From Arthrobacter sp. StoSoilB19 (GTDB lineage Bacteria; Actinomycetota; Actinomycetes; Actinomycetales; Micrococcaceae): 64,000 bases of DNA. This document shows, piece after piece, positions 54,759 through 63,029 of this stretch. How positions within the stretch are numbered: position 1 is the first letter of the stretch; the number at the start of each line of letters is the position of its first letter. Under the pieces are notes generated by a model, which was not told where the DNA came from, did no database searches, and was given only the letters and a program-made list of their open reading frames with translations. Location of the stretch: positions 3,658,001-3,722,000 of the forward strand of contig NZ_AP024650.1 in NCBI RefSeq assembly GCF_019977275.1, read 5' to 3'. The translations under genes and the position numbers were made by a program.

Positions 54759-55877
54759 ATGTCCTTCCCAGCACCCCCGCCCCACTCCAGCCCCGGCTCC
54801 CCGGCATTCACCCGCCGCCGTGCGCTGGGCGCACTTCTGGCGATTCCCGCCGTCGGCCTGCTGTCCGCCTGCGGCGGGACCGCCACCGCAGGCGGCGCCC
54901 GCATCAGCCAGGGCGCCCTGGAACCGCTGGCTGCCTCGGTGCCTGCCGGGACCACCATCAAGGTGGGCGATCCCAGCATCAAAGTGGCGCTGGAACTGTC
55001 CGGCCTGATCAAGGACCTGGACGGCTTCACGGTGGAGTTCGCCAACATCTCCGGCGGCCCGCAGACCACCGAGGCGTTCCGGGCGAACGCCCTGGATGCG
55101 GGGTCCGTGGCGGACGTCCCGCCCATCCACGCCACCTGGACCGGCCTGGACGTCCGCATCATCGCCGCGGGCTACCGCCAGGATGCCGTGAACCATCCCA
55201 TTTATGAGCTGGGCGTCGCCCCGGGAGCGGGCATCAGCCGCCTGGAAGACCTGCGCGGCAAGAAAGTGGCCTACAGCCCGGGCCAGGCGCAGGGTGCGCT
55301 GGTGCTGCGGATCCTGGACAAGGCCGGGCTCAGGCAGGAGGACGTCAAGCTGGTGGAGCTGCCCAGCACCGGGGACGCCTACGCCACGGCGCTGGCCAGC
55401 AAACAAGTGGACGCCGCTCCCCTGGGCGGGGTCCAGATCAAGCGCTACCTGGCCAAGTACAAGGCCGACGGCGCCACCACCATCCGCCACGGGCTTCGCG
55501 ATGATCCCAGCCTCCTCTACTCCCCCGCCAAGGTCCTGGCCGATCCGGCCAAGGCCGCCGCCCTGGCCGCCTACGTGAAGGTCTGGGGCAAGGCGCAGCG
55601 CTGGATCGAAGACCACCCGGCGCAGTGGCTTGACGGCTACTACGTCAAGGACCAGGGCCTGTCCCGCGAGGACGGCCAATACCTGATCGATGCCACCGGC
55701 AAGCGCGACCTGCCCACCGCCTGGACCGAAGCGATCGCCAGGCACCAGGAAACCATCGACCTCCTGGCCCGCGAGCAGAAGAAGCCGCAGTTGACGGCGG
55801 CCGACCTGTACGACACCAGGTTTGAAGCCATCGCCGGCACGGCATTTGCGCCCGCCGGAAAGGCAGGTGCCGCATGA
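54759..55877 (+). CDS. ABC transporter substrate-binding lipoprotein, aliphatic sulfonate/taurine type
   Basis: A 372-residue SsuA/TauA-like binding protein with an RRR plus hydrophobic signal peptide and a lipobox (LLSACGG, Cys about residue 33). The NMT1-like fold is visible: SGGPQTTEAFRANALDAGSVADVPPI, VAYSPGQAQGALVLRILDKAGL and the STGDAYATALASKQVDAAPLGG region. GAAAGGAAC precedes ATG 54759. It begins a four-gene operon with a permease, an ATPase and a DszA/NtaA-type monooxygenase, which points to organosulfur uptake. Confidence 0.9.
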   Translation: MSFPAPPPHSSPGSPAFTRRRALGALLAIPAVGLLSACGGTATAGGARISQGALEPLAASVPAGTTIKVGDPSIKVALELSGLIKDLDGFTVEFANISGGPQTTEAFRANALDAGSVADVPPIHATWTGLDVRIIAAGYRQDAVNHPIYELGVAPGAGISRLEDLRGKKVAYSPGQAQGALVLRILDKAGLRQEDVKLVELPSTGDAYATALASKQVDAAPLGGVQIKRYLAKYKADGATTIRHGLRDDPSLLYSPAKVLADPAKAAALAAYVKVWGKAQRWIEDHPAQWLDGYYVKDQGLSREDGQYLIDATGKRDLPTAWTEAIARHQETIDLLAREQKKPQLTAADLYDTRFEAIAGTAFAPAGKAGAA

Positions 55878-56728
55878 GCGCCGTACTGGACCGGCCCGTG
55901 GTGGCAGCCCACCAGGATCCGGCACCGGCAGGGCGGCCGGATGTGCGGCCCGCAGGGAAGGGGCTGGGGCCCGGACGACGCCGGCAGCTCGCCTGGGTGG
56001 GCCCGTCCGCCTTGCTGCTGCTGTGGACAGTCTCTTCCGCAACAGGGCTCCTGGACCCCAGGATCCTGTCCGAACCCTGGACCGTGGTGGCCACCGCCGG
56101 TGAGCTCATCGCGGACGGCCGGCTCCAGGAGAACCTGGCCATTTCCGCCCAGCGCGCCGGCCTGGGGCTCTTCTTCGGCATCCTGGTGGGCGCCGTCCTG
56201 GCGCTCCTGTCCGGGCTGAGCCGGGTGGGTGAGGCCCTCATCGACGGGCCCGTGCAGATCAAGCGCGCCATCCCCGGCCTGGCCCTGATCCCGCTGCTGA
56301 TCCTGTGGTTCGGCATCGACGAGACCATGAAGGTCCTCACCATCACCCTGGGCGTCTTTGTCCCGGTGTACCTGCAGACGCATGCGGGCCTGCGCGGCAT
56401 CGACCTGCGCTTCGTGGAGCTCGCACAGACCGTGGGGCTCAGCCGGGCCGGCTTCATCCGCAAGGTGGTCCTCCCCGGTGCCCTGCCCGGGTTCTTCCTG
56501 GGCCTGCGCTTCGCCGTGACCGGCGCCTGGGTGTCCCTGGTGGTGGTGGAGCAGATCAACGCCACCAGCGGCATCGGCTACATGATGGAGCTCGCCCGCA
56601 CCTACGGCCAGACCAACATCATCGTCCTGGGCTTGGCCGTCTACGGCATCCTTGGCCTCCTCTCCGACGGCATTGTCCGCTTCATCGAACGAAAGGCCCT
56701 CTCATGGCAGCGCACCCTGGCGGGCTGA
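55874..56728 (+). CDS. ABC transporter permease (SsuC/TauC type)
   Basis: A 284-residue inner-membrane permease with six helices. The EAA loop reads ELAQTVGLSRAGFIRKVVLPGALPGFFLGLR, within which the ATPase-contacting G is present. Its ATG overlaps the stop of the binding protein gene by 4 bp (ATGA), so the two are coupled. It would form the channel of the sulfonate-type importer. Confidence 0.92.
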   Translation: MSAVLDRPVVAAHQDPAPAGRPDVRPAGKGLGPGRRRQLAWVGPSALLLLWTVSSATGLLDPRILSEPWTVVATAGELIADGRLQENLAISAQRAGLGLFFGILVGAVLALLSGLSRVGEALIDGPVQIKRAIPGLALIPLLILWFGIDETMKVLTITLGVFVPVYLQTHAGLRGIDLRFVELAQTVGLSRAGFIRKVVLPGALPGFFLGLRFAVTGAWVSLVVVEQINATSGIGYMMELARTYGQTNIIVLGLAVYGILGLLSDGIVRFIERKALSWQRTLAG

Positions 56729-57462
56729 CCGCCATCGGCCCCGCACGTCCCGTACGTTCCGCCGTTTCCGTCCGGGACCTGGTCCGGGGATTCGGCCCGA
56801 AGGGAGTCCTGAACGGCGTTGACCTGGACATCGCCCCCGGCGAGTTCGTGGCCCTGCTGGGACCCAGCGGCTGCGGCAAAAGCACCCTGCTGCGCGCCCT
56901 GGCCGGCCTGGACCACGACGTCCGGGGCAGCGGCGTGATCAGCGTCCCGGACCGCGTCTCCGTGGTTTTCCAGGACTCGCGGCTCCTGCCCTGGGACAGC
57001 GTGCTGGGCAATGTCACCCTGGGCGTCCGGGAGCACGACGCCGAAGCCCGCGCCCGCAAGGCCCTCGCCGAAGTGGGGCTCGCCGGACGTGAAAAAGCAT
57101 GGCCGCACCAGCTGTCCGGCGGCGAACAGCAGCGCGTGGCGCTGGCCCGTTCACTGGTCCGCGAACCCCAGCTGCTGCTGGCCGACGAGCCGTTCGGCGC
57201 CCTGGATGCGCTGACCCGGATCAGGATGCACGGGCTGCTCCAGGACCTGGTGGCCGCGCACCGCCCAGCCGTCCTGCTGGTCACGCACGACGTGGACGAG
57301 GCCATCGCGCTTGCAGACCGGATCGTGGTCCTGGACCACGGCCGCATCGCCACCGTCCGCCCGGTAACGCCGGAGATCCGCTCCTCCGCCGATGCGGCCG
57401 GGCATGAAGCCCTCCGCCGCGGCCTCCTCACCGATCTTGGCGTCGTCGGCGCCACCCACTGA
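56704..57462 (+). CDS. ABC transporter ATPase (SsuB/TauB type)
   Basis: A 252-residue ATPase. Walker A is LLGPSGCGKSTLLRAL, the Q loop is VVFQDSRLLPWDSV, the signature is HQLSGGEQQRVALA, Walker B is LLLADEPFGALDALT and the switch His is in LVTHDVDEA. The gene overlaps the permease gene by 25 bp. It powers the transport system with the two preceding products. Confidence 0.94.
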   Translation: MAAHPGGLTAIGPARPVRSAVSVRDLVRGFGPKGVLNGVDLDIAPGEFVALLGPSGCGKSTLLRALAGLDHDVRGSGVISVPDRVSVVFQDSRLLPWDSVLGNVTLGVREHDAEARARKALAEVGLAGREKAWPHQLSGGEQQRVALARSLVREPQLLLADEPFGALDALTRIRMHGLLQDLVAAHRPAVLLVTHDVDEAIALADRIVVLDHGRIATVRPVTPEIRSSADAAGHEALRRGLLTDLGVVGATH

Positions 57463-57486
57463 ACCACCAGACCCGAAGGACTACCC

Positions 57487-58863
57487 ATGACTTCCAATAA
57501 CCCTCCCCGGCGCCGGCTCCACCTGAACGCGTTCCTGATGAGCACCGGCCACCACGAGGCCTCATGGCGGCTGCCGGAAAGCGATCCGCAGGCCAGCACG
57601 GATATTGGGCACTACAAGTTGCTCGCCCAGACTGCCGAGCGCGGCAAGCTGGACTCCATCTTCTTTGCCGACTCCCCCGTCCTGTTCGGCGAGGTGGGCC
57701 GCCGTCCTGCCGGCAAGCTCGAGCCCACGGTGCTGCTGACGGCGATCGCCGGCGCCACCGAACGGATCGGGCTGATCGCCACCGCGTCCACCACCTACAA
57801 CGAGCCCTTCAACCTGGCCCGCCGCTTCGCGTCCGTGGACTGGGCCAGCGGCGGACGGGCAGGGTGGAACGTGGTGACCACGGCCGGCCCGGACGCCGCC
57901 CGCAACTTCGGCGTGGACGACCAGCCCGCCCACGCTGTCCGGTACGAGCGCGCCGCAGAGTTCATCGAGGTGGCGCAGAAGCTGTGGGACAGCTGGCAGG
58001 ACGACGCCGTGCTGGCCGACAAGGCCGAAGGCGTGTGGGGTGACGCGGACAAGATCCGGGCCATCGACCACGAGGGCAGGCACTTCAAGGTCCGCGGTCC
58101 CCTGAACGTTCCCCGCTCACCGCAGGGGCACCCGCTGATCGTCCAGGCGGGCTCGTCCGAGGACGGCAAGGACCTCGCTGCCCGGTACGCGGATGCCGTC
58201 TTTACCGCCCACCAGACCCTTGCCGATGCGCAGGAGTTCTACCGCGACCTGAAGGCCCGCACCGCGGCCGCCGGCCGTGATCCGGAGGCCATCAAGATCC
58301 TGCCGGGCATCGTGCCGGTCATTGGTGCCACAGCGGAGGAAGCCCAGGAGCTGGAGCGCGAGCTGGACCGGCTGATCAAACCCGAATACGCCCGGATCCA
58401 GCTGGCCAAGACCCTGCGCGTGGACCCGGAGGACCTCCCGCTGGACCGGCAGCTGCCGGACAACCTGCCCAGCGAGGATGAGATCGAGGGCGCCAAGAGC
58501 CGCTACACCCTGATCGTCCAGCTGGCGCGCCGGGAGCAGCTCACCGTGCGGCAGCTGATCGGCCGCCTGGGCGGCGGCCGCGGGCACCGCACCTTCACCG
58601 GCACCCCGGTGCAGGTGGCGGACGCCATCCAGGAATGGTTCGACGGCGGAGCGGCGGACGGCTTCAACATCATGCCGCCGGTGCTCCCGTCCGGGCTGGA
58701 AACCTTCGTGGACCAGGTGGTGCCCATCCTGCAGGAGCGCGGCCTGTTCCGCACCGAATACACAGGCCGGACCCTGCGGGAGCACTACGGCCTGCCACGG
58801 CCGGCCAACCGGTACGCGGGGGCGTCCGCCGCCGGCCTTGCCTCGATTGGATCCGCGTTCTGA
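57487..58863 (+). CDS. FMN-dependent monooxygenase, NtaA/SnaA/DszA family
   Basis: A 458-residue class C flavin monooxygenase: RLHLNAFLMSTGHHEASWRLPE at the N terminus (family mark GHHxxSWR), FFADSPVLFG, and the block TYNEPFNLARRFASVDWASGGRAGWNVVTT near 98-127 that is diagnostic for NtaA/DszA. Such enzymes use FMNH2 and oxygen on sulfones, sulfonates or aminopolycarboxylates, and need a flavin reductase not seen here. It is the last gene of the sulfonate-type ABC operon, 24 bp after the ATPase. Confidence 0.92.
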   Translation: MTSNNPPRRRLHLNAFLMSTGHHEASWRLPESDPQASTDIGHYKLLAQTAERGKLDSIFFADSPVLFGEVGRRPAGKLEPTVLLTAIAGATERIGLIATASTTYNEPFNLARRFASVDWASGGRAGWNVVTTAGPDAARNFGVDDQPAHAVRYERAAEFIEVAQKLWDSWQDDAVLADKAEGVWGDADKIRAIDHEGRHFKVRGPLNVPRSPQGHPLIVQAGSSEDGKDLAARYADAVFTAHQTLADAQEFYRDLKARTAAAGRDPEAIKILPGIVPVIGATAEEAQELERELDRLIKPEYARIQLAKTLRVDPEDLPLDRQLPDNLPSEDEIEGAKSRYTLIVQLARREQLTVRQLIGRLGGGRGHRTFTGTPVQVADAIQEWFDGGAADGFNIMPPVLPSGLETFVDQVVPILQERGLFRTEYTGRTLREHYGLPRPANRYAGASAAGLASIGSAF

Positions 58864-58975
58864 CTGCCGGGATCCATGAGACGGTGCCCCAGGCCGTGTG
58901 ATACGAGGGCCCGGGAGGGGTAGTCCCTAGACTGGCAGTGAACATTAAGGCCAGGACTGGACGAAGGAGCAGGAC

Positions 58976-59398
58976 ATGAGCGGTGTAATCGTTGTAGGTG
59001 TGGACGCCAGCCCGTCCGCACGGAAGGCTGCGGAAGTGGCGCTGGGGCTGGCGGAGTCGCTGGGAGCGACACTCCATGTGGTGACCGCCTTTGAAATGGA
59101 GAACGCCGAAACCTTCGGGGTGGGCTCGGACAAGGTGCGCATCTCCAACGCGGACAGCTCGGAGATGGTGGCAAAGTCGCTCGGCGCCTCGCGGCCGGGA
59201 GTGGAGATTACCCACTTCGCTGCCCGCGGCAAGCCGGCCGATTCCCTCATCAAAGAAGCCATCCGCCTGGATGCCCGGCTGATCGTGGTGGGCAACCGCA
59301 GGATGCGCGGCATCGGCCGGCTCCTGGGCAGCGTCGCCAACAGTGTGGCGCACAATGCCCCCTGCGATGTCTACATCGCGAACACGTACGAGGACTGA
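58976..59398 (+). CDS. universal stress protein (UspA family)
   Basis: A 140-residue single Usp domain. It begins with VIVVGVDASPSARKAAEVAL, and residues about 105-130 (LIVVGNRRMRGIGRLLGSVANSVAHNAPCDV region) match the ATP-binding pattern G-x2-G-x9-G of this family except that the first G-N replaces G-S. AAGGAG precedes ATG 58976. It is monocistronic with a strong terminator after it. Confidence 0.92.
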   Translation: MSGVIVVGVDASPSARKAAEVALGLAESLGATLHVVTAFEMENAETFGVGSDKVRISNADSSEMVAKSLGASRPGVEITHFAARGKPADSLIKEAIRLDARLIVVGNRRMRGIGRLLGSVANSVAHNAPCDVYIANTYED

Positions 59399-59412
59399 CC
59401 TGCCCCACACAC

Positions 59413-59460
59413 AAGGAGGGCGGACGACGGCGGGAACTCCCGGCGTCGTCCGCCCTCCTT
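59413..59460. terminator. bidirectional terminator between Usp and cupin genes
   Basis: Two 22-base arms starting AAGGAGGGCGGACGACGGCG pair with one mismatch around a 4-nt loop. It separates the convergent universal stress protein and cupin genes and belongs to the GACGACGGCGG hairpin family. Confidence 0.88.
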
Positions 59461-59475
59461 CTGCGCAACGGTGAG

Positions 59476-59871
59476 TTACGCCCCGTACTCCTCATCGGTC
59501 ACGTGGCGGAGCCAGGTGACAACCTGTCCGTTCCCGTCGGCTTCCTGCATGGCGAGGTGTGCCATGAACCGCTCAGGGGTGGCCCCGTGCCAGTGCTCCT
59601 CGCCGGGTTCGATGTAGACCACATCGCCGGGGCGGATTTCCTGGACCTCGCCGCCGCGGCGGGCCACCAGGCCGATGCCGTCCGTCACGTAAAGGGTCTG
59701 GCCCATGGGGTGGTGGTGCCAGGCGGTCCGGGCGCCGGGCGCGAACCGGACGTGCGCGCAGCCAATGGCTGACTGTTCATCCGGATTCCGGATCCCGTCG
59801 ATCTGGACCGTACCCGTGAACCATTCCTTGGGCCCGGCCGCCGTCTGGCCGCCGCTCTGGGTGTACTTCAT
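59476..59871 (-). CDS. cupin protein similar to manganese-dependent hydroxynitrile lyases
   Basis: A 131-residue single cupin. GPKEWFTGTVQID near the start, FAPGARTAWHHHPMGQTLYVT (metal His residues and Gln) and PGEEHWHGATP (fourth ligand His) closely follow bacterial GtHNL-type (R)-hydroxynitrile lyases, including the total length and the terminal HVTDEEY. ATG 59871 has an AGGAGGAG site; an ATG at 59919 overlapping the MFS stop would add 16 residues. It is cotranscribed after the MFS gene. The physiological role of the group is not known. Confidence 0.85.
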   Translation of the reverse strand: MKYTQSGGQTAAGPKEWFTGTVQIDGIRNPDEQSAIGCAHVRFAPGARTAWHHHPMGQTLYVTDGIGLVARRGGEVQEIRPGDVVYIEPGEEHWHGATPERFMAHLAMQEADGNGQVVTWLRHVTDEEYGA

Positions 59872-59915
59872 GTTCTCCTCCTGGTGGTTCGGGTAGATGG
59901 GAAGGTGTGCGTTGG

Positions 59916-61166
59916 TCATGCTGTCTGCCCGGGGCCGGCAGGCGTGGCCCGGGACGTCACGAAGGCCAGGACGGACGCCGCCGCAAGGACCGCTGCGGCC
60001 ACCAGGAAGGTGACGCGGTAGCCGGCCCAGTCGAACAGCACTCCGCCCAGCGTGGATCCGATGGCGATTGATGTTTGGATGACGGCCACCATCAGGCCGC
60101 CGCCCGCCTCCGCGTTGTGGGGCATCGCCTTCGCAATCCAGCTCCACCAGCCCACCGGCGCGGACGTGGACATCAGGCCCCACAGGCCCAGGAGAACCAC
60201 GACGGCGGCGATCCACCCGCCGGAGGGAACGAGCGCTGCGGCAAGGACCGCCATGAGCGCCGGAATAAAGACCAGCGTCCGGTACAGTCCGGTGCCGAGA
60301 AACCGGCCGATCAGCAGGGTGCCTGCAAATCCCGCCGCACCGATGACCAGCAACACCAGGGACACCATGCCCGCATCGACGCGGGTCACCGTTTCCAGGA
60401 ACGGGCGGACGTAGGTGAACAGGACGAACTGCCCCATGAAGAAGGCGCCGCAGGCGGCCATGCCCCAGGCAATCGGCCGGCTCTTGAACGCGGCGAAGAT
60501 CCCGAAGATGTTTCCCGCTGCACGCGCGTGCCTTTGGACGTTCATGGACGGCAGGCTGATCCACTGCCAGAGAAGCGCGAGCACGGCCACCGGCACCAGG
60601 CAGAAGAACGCCCCGCGCCAGCCGATGACGGAGCCAAGGTAGCTTCCCAGCGGTGCAGCCAGCACGGTTGCGAGGGCGTTGCCGCCGTTGAAGATGGCCA
60701 GGGCCCGCGCCACCTGGTGGGCCGGCACCAGCCGCATGGCGGTGGCTGCCGACATGGACCAGAACCCCCCGATCACCACGCCGATGAGGGCGCGGCCGAT
60801 CATGAAGAGCAGGTACCCCGGGGCCGTGGCCACCAGCGCCGCGGAGGCGGCCATCAGCGCCGTCAGGCCCAGCAGCAGGGTCTTGCGGTTCATGCCGCCG
60901 GCCAGAGTGGACACGGACAGGCTGGTCAGGACGGCCAGCACGCCGGAGACCGCGATGCCCTGTCCCACCATGCCCTCGGAAACCTGCAGTTCCGAGGCCA
61001 TCGGCGTGAGCAGGCTGACCGGCATGAACTCGGAGGCGATCAGCGCGAAGACGCACAGCGACATCGCGAAGACGCCTCCCCAGTGGGCCTGCTGGTGCCC
61101 GGGGATGCCTGGTCGCTGCTGCCCGCTGGTGTTGATGACGGTTGTTTCGGAGGCCATAGCCTCCAT
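59916..61166 (-). CDS. MFS transporter, DHA1/NepI-like exporter
   Basis: A 416-residue major facilitator with twelve membrane helices. The motif-like ASEFMPVSLLTPMASELQVSEG in helix 1 and the GRALIGVVIGGFWSMSAATAMRL segment in helix 4 match the DHA1 drug/purine exporter group of AraJ and NepI. ATG 61166 is my choice; TTG 61169 and ATG 61157 are close alternatives. A copy of the regulon motif lies just upstream (61187-61230). It is coupled to the cupin gene. Confidence 0.9.
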   Translation of the reverse strand: MEAMASETTVINTSGQQRPGIPGHQQAHWGGVFAMSLCVFALIASEFMPVSLLTPMASELQVSEGMVGQGIAVSGVLAVLTSLSVSTLAGGMNRKTLLLGLTALMAASAALVATAPGYLLFMIGRALIGVVIGGFWSMSAATAMRLVPAHQVARALAIFNGGNALATVLAAPLGSYLGSVIGWRGAFFCLVPVAVLALLWQWISLPSMNVQRHARAAGNIFGIFAAFKSRPIAWGMAACGAFFMGQFVLFTYVRPFLETVTRVDAGMVSLVLLVIGAAGFAGTLLIGRFLGTGLYRTLVFIPALMAVLAAALVPSGGWIAAVVVLLGLWGLMSTSAPVGWWSWIAKAMPHNAEAGGGLMVAVIQTSIAIGSTLGGVLFDWAGYRVTFLVAAAVLAAASVLAFVTSRATPAGPGQTA

Positions 61167-61186
61167 CAAAGCGCGCTTCCGAAGCC

Positions 61187-61230
61187 CTAGCGAGGGCCCT
61201 GCTGAAACGGGTCTTGGCAGACCCCCCTTA
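61187..61230 (-). promoter_or_regulatory. regulon motif copy B, upstream of the MFS gene
   Basis: Starting CTAGCGAGGGCCCTGCTG, this 44-base element matches copy A at 38 of 44 positions with no gaps. It is 21 bp upstream of the MFS start and overlaps the last codon of the DUF817 gene. Confidence 0.8.
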
Positions 61231-62136
61231 CCGCAGCACAGCTGACGACGGGGCCTCCCGCCGCCCTCCCGTGGCCGCCACCGGGGGCTGCGGCTTGTAC
61301 ACCCAGGCCACCAGCACCACAGAGATGATCATTAGCAGGAACCAAGCCACGAGTTTTTCAAGGCCCACCGGGTGCCAGCCGTCCACCTGGCTGGGGTAGA
61401 GCCAGGCGCCGGACCAGGTGGCGATGTTCTCGGCGAGCCAGATGAACAGCGCCACCAGCAGGAAAGAGACCGGCAGCGGCATGTGGAACTCCCGGCGGAA
61501 CACGCGGAAGTGCATGACGCACCGGCCGTAGATGAGCACGACGGCGGCGAGCAGCACCCAGCGCAGGTCCCAGATGTAGTGGTGGGTGAAGAAGTTGGCG
61601 TAGATCGCGGCGGCGAGGACGGCGGTGATCCAGCGCCGGGGGTAGGCGGCGAACTTCAGGTCGAACAGCCGGTAGACGCGCACCATGTACGAGCCCACGG
61701 CGGCATACATGAACCCGCTGAAGAGCGGCACGGCCCCGATGCGCAGGAAGCCTTGGGCATCGTAGGACCACGAACCCACGTCCGTCTTGAACAGTTCCAT
61801 GACGGTCCCCACCAGATGGAACAGGACGATGACCCGCAGTTCCCGCAGGGTTTCCAGCTTGAACGCCACCATCAGGATTTGGATGACGACGGCGGCGATC
61901 GTCAGGAAGTCGTTGCGCGCCAGGCCGGCAGTGTCCGGATACCAGATCCTGGCGGCCATGAGCACTGCCAGGAGCGCCGCGCCGAAGATGCAGGCCCAGC
62001 CCTGCTTGAGGCCAAAGACCACGAACTCAGTGAGTCTTGTTTTGCCGCCGCCGGCCGGAGCAGTTGCCAGGAACCTCCTGGCCCGTTCGTCGATCCGCTG
62101 CTCCACCGGTGGTGAACCGCGTCTGGGGCTAGGCAC
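61228..62136 (-). CDS. DUF817 membrane protein
   Basis: A 302-residue integral membrane protein with about eight helices. Charged and conserved family segments are VDGWHPVGLEKLVAWFLLM near the C terminus, HHYIWDLRWVLLAAVV near 200 and FKTDVGSWSYDAQGFLRIG near 115. Function unknown. It starts at GTG 62136, 8 bp inside the end of the MpaB gene, so both are translationally coupled. Its end overlaps motif copy B. Confidence 0.84.
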   Translation of the reverse strand: MPSPRRGSPPVEQRIDERARRFLATAPAGGGKTRLTEFVVFGLKQGWACIFGAALLAVLMAARIWYPDTAGLARNDFLTIAAVVIQILMVAFKLETLRELRVIVLFHLVGTVMELFKTDVGSWSYDAQGFLRIGAVPLFSGFMYAAVGSYMVRVYRLFDLKFAAYPRRWITAVLAAAIYANFFTHHYIWDLRWVLLAAVVLIYGRCVMHFRVFRREFHMPLPVSFLLVALFIWLAENIATWSGAWLYPSQVDGWHPVGLEKLVAWFLLMIISVVLVAWVYKPQPPVAATGGRREAPSSAVLR

Positions 62137-62947
62137 TGATCCCCTGGCGCTGGCTTGGCCGGGTGTTCCTCTTCAGGTCCCTGTCGAGTTCGCGCAGGCA
62201 GTAGTTCTTGAACCAGTACCTGATGCCCCGCGGCAGCCGCGGGTAGGCAACGGCCAGGATGCGAAAGGTGCGGTTGAAGCGCCGTTCGTGCCGGTCGCTC
62301 CAGCCGAGGCCGAAGTCTTTCCGCAACTGGTGGGGAAGGAGTCCGGCGGTGAGGAACCTGGCAGGGGGGATGATGGCCCGGTACCACAGGGCTGTGTGCT
62401 TGGGAAACAGCAGGCCGCGTCCAACGCGGACCCCGGGGGCCTCCGCGTGCAGGGTGGAGACGTGTTCGGCCCAGTAGCGGCCGAACTCCGTCCTGTCCTT
62501 GGGCCACATGCCCGGCGGAAGCTGCAGCGCGGTGCCGATCCGCGCGTAGTCCAGGTACATGGCGTCGGCAGCTGCATCGTCCAGCGGGCCGTAGATCTTC
62601 TCGATGATGGTCAGAGCGGTGTCGTAGAGTGTGGCTACCACCCAGAGCTGCAGTTCCGGATCATAGGCGTTGTACCCGGCGGACGTTTTGTCCGCAGTGC
62701 CGTGCACCGGAACATGAGCCCGGTTAACCCTGCGGCGGACCTCGTTAACCTGGGCGTCGTTTCCATAGACGACCGCGTAGACATACGTCAGTGTGCCTTT
62801 GAGCCTGTTGACGGGGCGCTCAGTGAACGTGCTGTGTTCCGCCACGCCCCGGCCAATGGCCGGATTGGCAAGCTGCAGCAGTATGGCCCGCCCTGCCCCA
62901 GCAAGCAGGATGCCTTCCGCCCGGTAGTCGGAAAATTCCTGCACCAT
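62129..62947 (-). CDS. MpaB/DUF2236 family oxygenase
   Basis: A 272-residue protein with the DUF2236 pattern: GILLAGAGRAILLQLANPAIGRGVAEHS at the N terminus (residues 11-38), the VHGTADKTSAGYNAYDPELQLWVVATLYDTAL core near 80-110 containing a conserved His, and a basic C-terminal part. The family includes latex-clearing Lcp-type b-haem oxygenases and MpaB. Substrate is unknown. The gene is coupled to DUF817. Confidence 0.86.
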   Translation of the reverse strand: MVQEFSDYRAEGILLAGAGRAILLQLANPAIGRGVAEHSTFTERPVNRLKGTLTYVYAVVYGNDAQVNEVRRRVNRAHVPVHGTADKTSAGYNAYDPELQLWVVATLYDTALTIIEKIYGPLDDAAADAMYLDYARIGTALQLPPGMWPKDRTEFGRYWAEHVSTLHAEAPGVRVGRGLLFPKHTALWYRAIIPPARFLTAGLLPHQLRKDFGLGWSDRHERRFNRTFRILAVAYPRLPRGIRYWFKNYCLRELDRDLKRNTRPSQRQGISA

Positions 62948-63029
62948 GTCAACAGGGTACCGTCACGGCAGGACGGCAGGACCGGTCCTTTGGCCCGTTG
63001 ACAAGGGGCCAGGCCCACGTATCGTCCGG

